A stretch of DNA of 64,000 nt, from NCBI GenBank assembly GCA_003209565.1, contig QCQK01000001.1, positions 1 through 64,000 on the forward strand, in the 5' to 3' direction. Below, piece by piece: positions 8,973 through 17,743 of the stretch. Below the pieces are notes generated by a model. That model saw nothing but the letters and a program-made list of their open reading frames with translations, had not been told where the DNA came from and searched no databases. A program made the position numbers and the translations under genes. This stretch comes from Prochlorococcus sp. AG-449-J16. Lineage in GTDB: Bacteria > Cyanobacteriota > Cyanobacteriia > PCC-6307 > Cyanobiaceae. Numbering within the stretch: position 1 is the stretch's first letter; each line of letters opens with the position of its first letter.

Positions 8973-9191
8973 TCAATCATCATAAACGAGACATTCTGGT
9001 TCATCTGGGTTGGCGTCGCAAAATAATTCCAAAGCATTAGGGTCATGTTTATCTTCTGGATGATGTTCCTTATATTCTTCGAGTTCTTTTAGCTCTTCAG
9101 TTAAATGTCTGACCTTTGGAAGATTGCCCTCTGCTTTTGCAGATTCGATTTCCGATTGATCTTTTTGGATGTGTTCGTCAATGGATTTCAT
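8973..9191 (-). CDS. cp12: CP12 Calvin-cycle regulator, single C-terminal cysteine pair
   Basis: A 72-residue acidic, disordered-looking protein ending FCDANPDEPECLVYDD, the hallmark C-terminal CP12 loop. That loop inserts into the GAPDH active site when its two cysteines (58 and 67) are oxidised. CP12 tethers GAPDH and phosphoribulokinase into an inactive complex in the dark. The N-terminal cysteine pair associated with PRK binding is absent, and the usual AWD-VEEL core motif is only weakly represented by LTEELKELEEY. It is therefore a one-disulfide CP12. It converges on the small ORF at 8719 across a bidirectional terminator. Confidence 0.9.
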   Translation of the reverse strand: MKSIDEHIQKDQSEIESAKAEGNLPKVRHLTEELKELEEYKEHHPEDKHDPNALELFCDANPDEPECLVYDD

Positions 9192-9312
9192 TTTAAGCTT
9201 TTCGTACTTTAGTAGACATACATAACATAGTTAATTTCTAATAAAATTGCATTATCTATGAACTAAATAAGTGTTCATTACAACATCATTTTTATTTTTG
9301 GAAATTGATTTT

Positions 9313-10266
9313 TTATATTTTTTCGGACTCTAATCTCATTATTTCCTCTAGCGATGGTAAAACTGGGATTAGTTGATTTGGGTTTAAAGGGAATAAAGCT
9401 TTGTAGTAATCTTTTTTCCATTCATTGTCGAAGCATGTCCTTTTTACGTTAGATAATTTAAAGAATTTTAATCTCCATTCAATAATCTTTTCAAAACTTG
9501 ATAGTTCTTGTTCAGTACATTTGAAAAGTTTGCTATATATTAATTCCCATCTTATAAGCGTTGGAAAAAGGTAAATATCTGCATAGGTTAACTCTTCTCC
9601 AAATACCCAGTCCCCTTTATTTTTCTTTAGTAAATTTTCAATTTCATTTATAGCTGCGAAAAGATTTTTACTTGCTTTATCGTAAGCTGACTGGTTTCTG
9701 GCGAAACCACATTTATATACGCCATCATTAATGCTGTTATTAATTAAATCTAAAAATTTTTGATTACCATCTTTAATGCTTAATGCCTGATATTTCGGTT
9801 CACTTTTTATTGAATTGAGTAGTCTCATAATCTGTGAACTTTCATTAGAAAGAATATTTACTTCATCTTTTACAAACCTAATTAAAAGAGGTAATGTCGC
9901 TCTAAAAATAGTCTTTTTATTAGCTTTTTTGTAAAGGTCTGATAATCTCTTACATCCCTTTATCTTTGTATTGAAAATCCATTCGCCATGCTCAATATCT
10001 GCCTTTAAAAAAATTACTTCAACTTTTTTAGATAAATCTTTTATTTCGTGAACGAGTAAAGTTCTTTGACACCATGGACAAGAATGACCTACTAATAAAT
10101 AAATTTGTCCATTCTCGTTATTAATATCGTATTCACTATTAATGGTTATACCTTTAGGCCTTTTATAGTTACCATGTAAATCTGAGGGCGCGAAGCCATT
10201 CATTAATTGAGTCCAAAACCAAAACCAGAATTTTCTGGAGGCCTTTATAAGGTATTTATTTTGCAT
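9313..10266 (-). CDS. Xi-class glutathione S-transferase / glutathionyl-hydroquinone reductase-like protein
   Basis: 317 residues with a thioredoxin-fold N-terminal half and an all-helical C-terminal half. The active site is CPWCQRTL (C63 and C66), where classical members of the ECM4/YqjG family read CPWA. The helical domain carries FGEELTYADIYLFPTLIRWE, typical of GST C-terminal domains. Family members reduce glutathionyl-hydroquinones or related conjugates in the cytoplasm. The second active-site cysteine could permit dithiol chemistry; this is inference. It starts only 23 bases from the divergently read aspartoacylase gene. Confidence 0.85.
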   Translation of the reverse strand: MQNKYLIKASRKFWFWFWTQLMNGFAPSDLHGNYKRPKGITINSEYDINNENGQIYLLVGHSCPWCQRTLLVHEIKDLSKKVEVIFLKADIEHGEWIFNTKIKGCKRLSDLYKKANKKTIFRATLPLLIRFVKDEVNILSNESSQIMRLLNSIKSEPKYQALSIKDGNQKFLDLINNSINDGVYKCGFARNQSAYDKASKNLFAAINEIENLLKKNKGDWVFGEELTYADIYLFPTLIRWELIYSKLFKCTEQELSSFEKIIEWRLKFFKLSNVKRTCFDNEWKKDYYKALFPLNPNQLIPVLPSLEEIMRLESEKI

Positions 10267-10289
10267 AAAATTTTATTTTTAAAGAAAAA

Positions 10290-11195
10290 ATGACTATTCA
10301 AAGAATACTTATCGTTTCAGGCACTCATGGGAATGAAATAAATCCTGTTTGGGCTATTAAACAATTTAATAGAGAGGAAAATAGTTTAAATAATGGTATT
10401 GAGTATGAGTACATCATAGGTAATCCTGCTGCCTATGAAAAAGGTTGCAGATATATAGATGTAGATTTAAATAGATCTTTTAAAGAAAGTGAGAATTTCG
10501 ATCAACACAAGAATAGCTTTTATGAAACTAATAGAGCCAATTTTTTAGTAGATGAATTTGGAATTGACGGATCTAAACCCTGTCAAATTGCAATCGATTT
10601 GCACACTACTACTGCAAATATGGGAACAAGCATTGTTATGTATGGGAGGAGATCCAAAGATTTTTGTTTAGCTGCATTACTGCAGAACAAATTTGGATTG
10701 CCTATTTATTTGCACGAAAAAGATAAAGCCCAAACAGGCTTTCTTGTAGAAGCTTGGCCATGTGGTTTAGTTATTGAAATAGGACCTATCGCACAAAATT
10801 TTTATGATCAGAATATTATAAATAGATTTTCTCTAATAATTAGCTCCCTGAGGGAGGAGATAGATAAATTAAGAAACAACCTTATAGAACTTCCAAAGGA
10901 ATTAGTGGTTCACGTTCATCAAGGGAGCATAGATTATCCAAGAGATGAAAAGGGGGATATTGATGGCCTAATTCATCCTGAGAGAATAAACCAAGATTGG
11001 AAAATGATTAAAAAAGGAGATCCATTATTTCTCGATAGCCAAGGAATAATCCATAAATATGAACTGGACCAATTGATTTGGCCTGTTTTTATTGGAGAAG
11101 TTGCTTATAAGGAAAAAAAAATTGCCATGAGCTATACAAAAAAAGAAGTGATTTGTTCCAAAAAACAATGGGTTCAAGAGTTTGAAAGTTTTTAA
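10290..11195 (+). CDS. Aspartoacylase / succinylglutamate desuccinylase family zinc hydrolase
   Basis: A 301-residue M14-like zinc amidohydrolase. The ligands H13 and E16 sit in GTHGNE, the third histidine is H105 in DLHTT, the substrate arginine is in DLNRSF and the catalytic glutamate is E163 in VIEIGP. The family hydrolyses N-acyl amino acids such as N-acetylaspartate. The physiological substrate in a cyanobacterium is unknown; an acyl-amino-acid salvage role is a guess. ATG start at 10290. The plus-strand run ends here, and the psbA leader region follows. Confidence 0.87.
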   Translation: MTIQRILIVSGTHGNEINPVWAIKQFNREENSLNNGIEYEYIIGNPAAYEKGCRYIDVDLNRSFKESENFDQHKNSFYETNRANFLVDEFGIDGSKPCQIAIDLHTTTANMGTSIVMYGRRSKDFCLAALLQNKFGLPIYLHEKDKAQTGFLVEAWPCGLVIEIGPIAQNFYDQNIINRFSLIISSLREEIDKLRNNLIELPKELVVHVHQGSIDYPRDEKGDIDGLIHPERINQDWKMIKKGDPLFLDSQGIIHKYELDQLIWPVFIGEVAYKEKKIAMSYTKKEVICSKKQWVQEFESF

Positions 11196-11312
11196 ATTAA
11201 GAAACAGGAACAATAAATCGTTGAAAACTAATAAGGATTTTTTATTTAATAGATAAGTTAATTTTATATTTAATACTTTTATTTTTTTTTCTAATTTTTA
11301 AATCTTAAAAAC

Positions 11313-11441
11313 CTAAATTCTCTCACTCCAATAAATAACAGCTCCAAAAGCCTCTAATTGCAGTCTTCTATGCTTGGCCTCTCTTAGGGAAACTACCTCT
11401 CTAGATCTTTTTCCGTTAAGAAGCCATTCGATTATTACCAA
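11313..11441 (-). CDS. Small 42-residue protein of unknown function, upstream of and divergent from psbA
   Basis: A minus-strand ORF of 42 codons starting at TTG (11441-11439), preceded by GAGGA six bases upstream, a good ribosome binding site. The product starts M/L-VIIEWLLNGKRSREVV and ends AFGAVIYWSERI. It is basic in the middle, has hydrophobic ends and contains two tryptophans. Codon choices and amino-acid composition look like real coding, unlike the surrounding A/T runs. It lies in the otherwise empty 434-base gap between the aspartoacylase gene and psbA. No family recognised. It could be a small regulatory or membrane-associated protein. Confidence 0.6.
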   Translation of the reverse strand: MVIIEWLLNGKRSREVVSLREAKHRRLQLEAFGAVIYWSERI

Positions 11442-11530
11442 GTTGAATCCTCAATAACAAAGAAAATCTTAAGACATGGAAGTTCTTTTCTCCTGTTTTC
11501 CAAAAAATAAGTTTACTTAAAGAAAAAATA

Positions 11531-11562
11531 TTTACACATTTTTAGCGATTTTGGTCTAAAAT
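11531..11562 (+). promoter_or_regulatory. Possible psbA promoter
   Basis: TTTACA at 11531-11536 and TAAAAT at 11557-11562 could serve as -35 and -10 for psbA, with a long 20-base spacer. That would place transcription start about 60 bases before the ATG, just upstream of the leader hairpins. The spacing is not ideal, so the call is tentative. Confidence 0.4.
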
Positions 11563-11570
11563 CTTCGAAG

Positions 11571-11614
11571 CGGAATTTATTTCCGTTTTTATTTACACGT
11601 CTCAATTAAGAGAC
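11571..11614 (+). promoter_or_regulatory. psbA 5' leader with two stem-loops
   Basis: The first stem pairs CGGAA (11571-11575) with TTCCG (11581-11585) and is followed directly by five T, giving a small terminator-like shape. The second pairs GTCTC (11599-11603) with GAGAC (11610-11614) and ends 15 bases before the psbA ATG. No Shine-Dalgarno sequence is visible before that ATG. Structural control of psbA mRNA translation or stability is a plausible inference. Confidence 0.5.
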
Positions 11615-11629
11615 ATACTTTACGAACTC

Positions 11630-12712
11630 ATGACAACTATTCAGCAGCAGCGTTCTTCGCTGTTAAAAGGTTGGCCACAGTTTTGTGAGTGGGTAACATC
11701 AACTAACAACAGAATTTATGTTGGTTGGTTCGGCGTCTTAATGATTCCATGCCTACTTACAGCAGCGGCTTGCTTCATCGTTGCATTCATCGCAGCACCA
11801 CCAGTAGACATCGACGGAATTAGAGAGCCAGTTGCTGGTTCATTCCTATACGGAAACAACATCATCTCAGGTGCAGTTGTTCCTTCATCTAACGCTATTG
11901 GTCTACACTTCTACCCAATATGGGAAGCAGCTACTGTAGATGAGTGGTTATACAACGGTGGTCCTTACCAGCTTGTAATTTTCCACTTCCTAATTGGTAT
12001 CTCAGCATACATGGGAAGACAGTGGGAGCTTTCATACCGTTTAGGTATGCGTCCTTGGATCTGTGTTGCATATTCTGCACCAGTTTCAGCAGCTTTCGCA
12101 GTATTCCTTGTATACCCATTCGGTCAAGGTTCATTCTCTGACGGAATGCCTCTAGGTATCTCTGGAACATTCAACTTCATGTTTGTTTTCCAGGCAGAGC
12201 ACAACATTCTTATGCACCCATTCCACATGGCTGGTGTTGCTGGTATGTTCGGAGGATCTTTATTCTCAGCTATGCATGGTTCACTTGTTACTTCATCTCT
12301 AATCAGAGAAACAACTGAGACAGAATCTCAGAACTACGGTTACAAGTTCGGACAAGAAGAAGAAACATACAACATCGTTGCAGCTCATGGCTACTTCGGT
12401 CGTTTGATCTTCCAATATGCAAGTTTCAACAACAGCAGAAGTCTTCACTTCTTCCTAGCTGTATTCCCAGTTGTTTGTGTATGGTTAACTTCAATGGGTA
12501 TCTGCACAATGGCATTCAACCTTAACGGTTTCAACTTCAACCAGTCAGTTGTTGATGCAAACGGTAAGATTGTTCCTACATGGGGTGACGTTCTTAACAG
12601 AGCAAACCTAGGTATGGAAGTAATGCACGAGCGTAACGCTCACAACTTCCCACTTGATCTAGCAGCAGCTGAGTCTACAACTGTAGCTCTTTCAGCTCCA
12701 GCTATCGGTTAA
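11630..12712 (+). CDS. psbA: Photosystem II D1 reaction-centre protein
   Basis: 360 residues with five transmembrane helices, binding P680 chlorophylls, pheophytin, QB and the Mn4CaO5 cluster. The conserved tract [17 protein letters not shown], the pheophytin-side YMGRQW with Gln at 131 (position 130 in standard numbering, the D1:1-type residue), and the QB loop near [14 protein letters not shown] are all present. The C-terminal extension after HNFPLDLA would be removed by CtpA. Codon use is clearly different from neighbours, rich in TTC, AAC, TAC and ATC, as expected for a very highly expressed gene. It is bounded by a structured leader and a strong terminator. ftsH, needed for D1 turnover, lies 2 kb downstream. 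Confidence 0.99.
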   Translation: MTTIQQQRSSLLKGWPQFCEWVTSTNNRIYVGWFGVLMIPCLLTAAACFIVAFIAAPPVDIDGIREPVAGSFLYGNNIISGAVVPSSNAIGLHFYPIWEAATVDEWLYNGGPYQLVIFHFLIGISAYMGRQWELSYRLGMRPWICVAYSAPVSAAFAVFLVYPFGQGSFSDGMPLGISGTFNFMFVFQAEHNILMHPFHMAGVAGMFGGSLFSAMHGSLVTSSLIRETTETESQNYGYKFGQEEETYNIVAAHGYFGRLIFQYASFNNSRSLHFFLAVFPVVCVWLTSMGICTMAFNLNGFNFNQSVVDANGKIVPTWGDVLNRANLGMEVMHERNAHNFPLDLAAAESTTVALSAPAIG

Positions 12713-12733
12713 GCTTAAAGTTCTTAAATTTAC

Positions 12734-12760
12734 AAGCCCCCTTTTAGGGGGCTTTTTTTT
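12734..12760 (+). terminator. Rho-independent terminator of psbA
   Basis: AAGCCCCC pairs with GGGGGCTT around a five-base loop (TTTTA) and is followed by a run of T. It is the most GC-rich stem in the region and lies about 20 bases past the psbA stop. Confidence 0.93.
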
Positions 12761-12820
12761 GTTTAGTTTTCAATTGGTTTCATATAATGTTTATATATAG
12801 ATAAAACATTTGATATTTTT

Positions 12821-13918
12821 ATGAGTAGTAGTTTTGGAAAAATTTTTCGTGTTAGTACTTTTGGAGAATCGCATGGTGGTGCAGTAGGAGTTATCCTTGA
12901 TGGATGTCCCCCTAAGTTAAAAGTAGATATAAATCTGATACAAAATGAATTAGATAGGCGAAGGCCTGGCCAAAGTGACATTACAACGCCCAGAAATGAA
13001 GAAGATAAAATTGAAATATTAAGTGGGATAAAGGAAGGGTTTACACTTGGAACACCAATAGCGATGTTGGTGAGAAACAAGGATCAAAGACCAGGAGATT
13101 ATGATAATTTGGAGCAAGTATTTAGACCTTCTCATGCAGATGGTACATATCATCTGAAATATGGAATTCAGGCAAGTTCTGGTGGTGGAAGAGCCTCTGC
13201 AAGAGAAACAATTGGGAGGGTAGCTGCTGGTGCTGTAGCAAAACAATTATTAAAAAACTTCTGTAACACTGAAATACTATCTTGGGTAAAGCGTATACAT
13301 GATATTGATTCTGATATAAATAAAGAAAAGATTTCTCTCAATAAAATAGATTCTAATATTGTTAGATGTCCTGATGAACAGGTATCAGCAGAAATGATAG
13401 AGAGAATTAAGCAATTAAAGCGTCAAGGAGACTCTTGTGGCGGTGTTATTGAATGTCTAGTAAGAAATGTACCTTCTGGTCTTGGAATGCCTGTTTTTGA
13501 TAAATTAGAAGCTGATTTAGCGAAGGCTTTGATGTCTTTACCTGCCACTAAAGGCTTTGAAATAGGTTCAGGTTTCTCTGGAACTTATTTAAAAGGAAGC
13601 GAACATAATGATGCCTTCATTAAATCTGATGATATTAGAAAGTTAAAAACAATATCCAATAATTCAGGCGGTATACAAGGAGGAATAAGTAATGGTGAGA
13701 ATATTGAGATGAAGATAGCTTTTAAACCTACAGCAACTATCGGGAAAGAACAGAAAACAGTAAATGCCAAAGGAAAAGAAGTTTTGATGAGAGCAAAAGG
13801 GAGACATGATCCATGCGTTCTACCAAGAGCAGTTCCTATGGTTGATGCTATGGTGGCTTTAGTACTTGCTGATCACTTACTACTGAATCAAGCTCAATGT
13901 GGCTTAATCAATAATTAG
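12821..13918 (+). CDS. aroC: Chorismate synthase
   Basis: A 365-residue enzyme that converts 5-enolpyruvylshikimate 3-phosphate to chorismate using reduced FMN, the last common step to aromatic amino acids, quinones and folate. All three family signatures are visible: [17 protein letters not shown] near the N-terminus, [13 protein letters not shown] in the middle and [18 protein letters not shown] near the C-terminus. Normal length. ATG start with its own promoter region downstream of the psbA terminator. It converges on the aldolase-like gene. Confidence 0.97.
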   Translation: MSSSFGKIFRVSTFGESHGGAVGVILDGCPPKLKVDINLIQNELDRRRPGQSDITTPRNEEDKIEILSGIKEGFTLGTPIAMLVRNKDQRPGDYDNLEQVFRPSHADGTYHLKYGIQASSGGGRASARETIGRVAAGAVAKQLLKNFCNTEILSWVKRIHDIDSDINKEKISLNKIDSNIVRCPDEQVSAEMIERIKQLKRQGDSCGGVIECLVRNVPSGLGMPVFDKLEADLAKALMSLPATKGFEIGSGFSGTYLKGSEHNDAFIKSDDIRKLKTISNNSGGIQGGISNGENIEMKIAFKPTATIGKEQKTVNAKGKEVLMRAKGRHDPCVLPRAVPMVDAMVALVLADHLLLNQAQCGLINN

Positions 13919-13952
13919 TAGTTTTGTTAAATAAATTATATTTATATTTGAT

Positions 13953-14582
13953 TTAATTATTTTTGAGCCATTCATATATTTTTGGATCAAATTTTTTTTT
14001 AATAATTCCTTTATCTCCAATCACGATTGCTTTATATCCTAAAGATTGATAAGTTTTTACATCATTGATTGATAGGCCTCCAGCAGCAATAAAATCAATA
14101 CTTTCAAAGTTGAGTATATCTATGGAACTAGCTTTATTTTTGATTGGATAAATTTTTATGATGTTGCAATTTAAATTTATGGCTTCCTCAAGATCTTTTA
14201 AATTTTTAATTCCAGGTATTAATAAATAATTTTTTGACTTCGAATAATTAAAAAGATCTTTATCCCAAAATTTCATCATAGAAAAATTTAATCCAATTTT
14301 TAATGAATCTTCTATTGATTGCTTGTTAACTATGGAGGCAGAGCCTAAATTAATTTGTGGAAAATTGAGTTTGATTTCGGATACAAAATCCAACCACTTT
14401 TCGTTGTTTGACCAACGTATTTCAATATTTTTTAATCCTAATTTTACTAAGCTTCCTAATTCTTCAAAAAATGAATTTCTTATAAAAGAATTTGAGTAAA
14501 TATTATCTTCCGGTTTTATGAGTAAGAAAAAAGATTCTTTTAGCAGCAAGTCAGAAAAAGAATCTTCTTTAATATTCATCAA
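13953..14582 (-). CDS. eda: Divergent KDPG/KHG aldolase homologue
   Basis: A 209-residue TIM-barrel protein of the 2-keto-3-deoxy-6-phosphogluconate aldolase family, the cleavage step of the Entner-Doudoroff route to pyruvate and glyceraldehyde 3-phosphate. The general-base glutamate is kept (E54 in NIEIRW), as is the Schiff-base lysine (K143 in IIKIYPIK). Other family landmarks have drifted: GTGT is LGSAS, the PGxxTPTE motif is IPGIKNLKD without Thr-Pro, and PTGG is AAGG. The phosphate and substrate pocket is therefore altered. It lies 15 bases downstream of ftsH on the same strand, likely co-transcribed. The function could be KDPG cleavage or a related aldol reaction. Confidence 0.75.
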   Translation of the reverse strand: MMNIKEDSFSDLLLKESFFLLIKPEDNIYSNSFIRNSFFEELGSLVKLGLKNIEIRWSNNEKWLDFVSEIKLNFPQINLGSASIVNKQSIEDSLKIGLNFSMMKFWDKDLFNYSKSKNYLLIPGIKNLKDLEEAINLNCNIIKIYPIKNKASSIDILNFESIDFIAAGGLSINDVKTYQSLGYKAIVIGDKGIIKKKFDPKIYEWLKNN

Positions 14583-14597
14583 ATATTTATTTTTAAA

Positions 14598-16451
14598 CTA
14601 GATATAATTCGCTACTTTAACTTCTGATCGGTTGAGCAAGTCTTGAATATCTTCAGTGTCTATAGTTTCTCTTTCAATTAACATTTGAGCCATTTCGTCC
14701 AAAACACTTCTATTATCTGTTAAAACTTTTGTGGCTCTCTTGTAAGCAACATCAACAAGCTCTGAAACCTCCACGTCAATTGTTGCGGCTGTGTCTTCAG
14801 AGAAGTCTCTTGTAGAGCTCATATCTCTTCCTAAAAACATTCCACCTTGAGATTGCCCTAGAGCGACAGGACCTATTTTGTCACTCATGCCAAATTTGGT
14901 AATCATTTGTCTGGCTACATTAGCAACTTGCTGCAAGTCATTTGAGGCTCCAGTTGTAACTTCCTCTTCTCCATAGACTATTTCTTCAGCCACTCTTCCG
15001 CCAAGAGCTACAGCCATTTGATTTTGAAGGTAAGAACGAGAGTAAAGACCAGATTCCATTCTTTCTTCACTTGGAGTAAAGAAAGTTAAACCTCCGGCTT
15101 GACCTCTAGGAATTATTGAAACTTTTGCTACAGGATCATAATCAGGCATTAACGCTCCAACGAGTGCATGACCAGCTTCGTGATAAGCAACTAATTCTTT
15201 TTTCTTATCACTGATGACTCTATCTTTCTTTTCTGGTCCAGCCATAACTCTTTCAATGGCATCACCGACTTCATCATTACTTACTTTATCTAAATCTTTT
15301 CTAGCTGCTAGTATTGCTGCTTCATTTAAAAGATTAGCTAAATCTGCACCAGTAAATCCGGGTGTTCTTCTAGCAACTTTATCTAAATCAACATCTTTTG
15401 AAAGAGTTTTATCTTTAGCATGAACATTTAATATCTGTAATCTACCAGCGTAATCTGGTCTATCTACTGTTACCTGTCTATCGAATCTTCCAGGGCGCAT
15501 TAAAGCTGAATCTAAGACATCTGGTCTATTGGTGGCAGCAACTATTATTATTCCTGAATTACCTTCGAAACCATCCATTTCAGTAAGGAGTTGATTTAAT
15601 GTTTGTTCTCTTTCATCATTTCCTCCGCCCATACCAGCACCTCTTTGTCTTCCAACTGCATCTATTTCGTCAATAAATACAATACAAGGAGCATTCTTTT
15701 TAGCTTGTTCAAAAAGATCTCTAACTCTGCTAGCTCCAACTCCAACGAACATTTCTACAAATTCTGAGCCAGATATTGAGAAAAAAGGTACACCTGCTTC
15801 TCCAGCTACTGCTTTGGCTAGCAATGTTTTTCCTGTACCAGGAGGGCCTACAAGGAGGACTCCCTTAGGAATTTTTGCTCCGACTGCGGTAAATCTATCT
15901 GGACTCTTAAGAAAATCTACAACTTCTGTGAGTTCTAATTTTGCACCTTCAACACCAGCAACATCTGAAAAAGTTACTTGTGTAGATGGTTCCATTTGCA
16001 GTCTGGCTTTGCTCTTGCCAAAACTCATGGCAGGGTTACCACCACCAGCATTCCCGCTTTGTGATCTTCTGAAAAGAAAAAATAGACCTCCAATCAAAAG
16101 AACTGGGAAAATCAAGCTACTTAAAGCTTGTTGCCATGGATTGGCTAATTTTGTAGGAGTTACAGCTATATCTACATTATTCTCAGTCAGTATTTTCAAT
16201 AAATCTTTATCAGGGGCTAAATTGACTTCAGACCTGCTCCCATCATTTTCAACGACTTGAGCTGTGGCATTATCAGGAGATATTAGGACTCTACTGATTT
16301 CTTTATCTTGTACTGCCTCTATAAAATCACTATATCTCAAAGTCTTTGTAGAACTTTCAGGACTAGGTTTATCAAAAACTGAAGTACCAATGAAAATTAC
16401 AGTAATAACGGCAAGGACATAGAGTCCTACGTTTCTCCAACGTTTGTTCAC
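14598..16451 (-). CDS. ftsH: FtsH ATP-dependent zinc metalloprotease
   Basis: 617 residues. Two N-terminal membrane helices (about 8-25 and 111-128) flank a lumenal or periplasmic domain. The AAA+ module has Walker A GPPGTGKT (202-209), Walker B (IVFIDEID), SRH (ATNRPDVLD) and the protease site HEAGH (424-428). Cyanobacterial FtsH2/FtsH3 hetero-hexamers remove photodamaged D1 from PSII in the thylakoid. The length and sequence style fit the FtsH2/FtsH8-like thylakoid group, but paralog assignment is inference. It precedes the aldolase-like gene by 15 bases on the same strand. Confidence 0.97.
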   Translation of the reverse strand: MNKRWRNVGLYVLAVITVIFIGTSVFDKPSPESSTKTLRYSDFIEAVQDKEISRVLISPDNATAQVVENDGSRSEVNLAPDKDLLKILTENNVDIAVTPTKLANPWQQALSSLIFPVLLIGGLFFLFRRSQSGNAGGGNPAMSFGKSKARLQMEPSTQVTFSDVAGVEGAKLELTEVVDFLKSPDRFTAVGAKIPKGVLLVGPPGTGKTLLAKAVAGEAGVPFFSISGSEFVEMFVGVGASRVRDLFEQAKKNAPCIVFIDEIDAVGRQRGAGMGGGNDEREQTLNQLLTEMDGFEGNSGIIIVAATNRPDVLDSALMRPGRFDRQVTVDRPDYAGRLQILNVHAKDKTLSKDVDLDKVARRTPGFTGADLANLLNEAAILAARKDLDKVSNDEVGDAIERVMAGPEKKDRVISDKKKELVAYHEAGHALVGALMPDYDPVAKVSIIPRGQAGGLTFFTPSEERMESGLYSRSYLQNQMAVALGGRVAEEIVYGEEEVTTGASNDLQQVANVARQMITKFGMSDKIGPVALGQSQGGMFLGRDMSSTRDFSEDTAATIDVEVSELVDVAYKRATKVLTDNRSVLDEMAQMLIERETIDTEDIQDLLNRSEVKVANYI

Positions 16452-16497
16452 GATAAAAAATCTTTAATAAATCTATAATACTAATAATAAAACAATA

Positions 16498-17673
16498 TTA
16501 AGAGCGTCTTAGAACATCTACTACACTTTTGAAAGCAAACCATTCAGGAATTGGTTCGCCATTCCTCAATTTCTTTCTAAATTCAGTACCACTAAGTTTC
16601 ATGATTTCATAATTAAATTCTTTAGCTTCTTCAGCTGTTATGTATCCTTTTTCCTTCGTATAAACTAAATTTTTTGAAGGAACAGTTTGCATCATCAATT
16701 CATCTGCACACTTATTCGCAAAATTCTGCGCGTCATATGGACCATAAAAATCTTCACCAGATGATGACGACTTACAACCAGCCATATCTCTACCAATAAT
16801 AAAGTGAGTGCATCCATAATTTCTTCTGATTATCATATGTTGAAGAGCTTCTCTTGGCCCTGCCATATGCATTGAATAAGGTAAAAAAGCCCATTTTATT
16901 CTTTCATCAGATATTTCCTCTTCTAATTCTTTATAAGTCAAATATCTAACTTTTCCAGGGATATCATCTTGTTGAGTTGGCCCACAAGTTGGATGAACTA
17001 AAACAACTGAGTTAGAGGAGACATTATCTGAAAGTAAGGCATTAGTAAATAATTCATAATGTGCTCTATGAATTGGATTTCTGCATTGAAATGCAACTAC
17101 ATCATGATTTGATGGCAGTGTAGATCTAACTTGTTCTGGGGTTTTGCAAGGGAATTCTCTAATTGGTAGTTCGAAACCATAAACTCTTCCCCCTATATAA
17201 AATCTCCCTCTCTCATTAAAAATCATCTTAACAGCAGGATGATCTAAAGAATTAGTACCATAGCAAAGTTCAGCTTCTAAGGATTTGTCAGGCTCCCATT
17301 TAGAGCTAACTTCTAAAACTGCTATTTTTTGTTTTTTATAAGTAAGTAATATTGTATCTCCAGTTTTTACTTTTTCATTATTTGAATCAAATACAATAGG
17401 TAAGCCAAAAAGTAACCCATTTGAAGTTCTATTATTTTTAATTACTGAATTGTAGTTATTTGCATCCATAAAACCTTCCAATGGAGAAAAAGCTCCAACC
17501 ATCAAAAGTTCTACATCGCATGCATTTCTCTCGCTACATTCAAACTCATAAGTAGCTTTAGAAATAAGATCATTTTTAAGGTTTTTATCTTTGATAATTA
17601 AATTTTTTAGTTCCCCTCCATAAGGCGGTATTAGTCCATTAACATTTGTTTTTGTTTTTTGTTGTAATTCCAT
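16498..17673 (-). CDS. sat: Sulfate adenylyltransferase (ATP sulfurylase)
   Basis: A 391-residue single-domain ATP sulfurylase that activates sulfate to APS, the entry step of assimilatory sulfate reduction. The catalytic QxRNPxHxxH motif appears as QCRNPIHRAH, followed by the loop HPTCGPTQQDDIPG and GRDMAGCKSSSSGEDFYGPYD. There is no APS kinase or PAPS-binding extension. The ATG lies 28 bases downstream of a hairpin that should terminate the upstream psbO transcript. Confidence 0.96.
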   Translation of the reverse strand: MELQQKTKTNVNGLIPPYGGELKNLIIKDKNLKNDLISKATYEFECSERNACDVELLMVGAFSPLEGFMDANNYNSVIKNNRTSNGLLFGLPIVFDSNNEKVKTGDTILLTYKKQKIAVLEVSSKWEPDKSLEAELCYGTNSLDHPAVKMIFNERGRFYIGGRVYGFELPIREFPCKTPEQVRSTLPSNHDVVAFQCRNPIHRAHYELFTNALLSDNVSSNSVVLVHPTCGPTQQDDIPGKVRYLTYKELEEEISDERIKWAFLPYSMHMAGPREALQHMIIRRNYGCTHFIIGRDMAGCKSSSSGEDFYGPYDAQNFANKCADELMMQTVPSKNLVYTKEKGYITAEEAKEFNYEIMKLSGTEFRKKLRNGEPIPEWFAFKSVVDVLRRS

Positions 17674-17701
17674 TTTTAAATTGATAAAGAAAAATTTTGA
17701 A

Positions 17702-17731
17702 AAAAAAAGAGGGGTTTAACCCCCTTTTTTT
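17702..17731 (-). terminator. Rho-independent terminator downstream of psbO
   Basis: The stem GGGGTT/AACCCC is flanked on both sides by A/T runs (A on the left, T on the right), so it works on the minus strand to separate psbO from sat, and could work in the other direction too. Confidence 0.85.
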
Positions 17732-17743
17732 ATTAAGAAGGAT

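Noticed and set aside
11313..11460. Possible piece of the permuted two-piece tmRNA known in marine picocyanobacteria, upstream of psbA
   Set aside because: No tRNA-like acceptor or T-arm and no tag-peptide coding sequence could be found; the region is better explained by the 42-residue ORF.
11931..12170. Antisense ORF within psbA
   Set aside because: A consequence of the psbA codon pattern, with no start signals and no family match.
15814..16260. Long plus-strand ORF opposite ftsH
   Set aside because: The composition mirrors ftsH third-position choices, and the true gene is unambiguous on the other strand.
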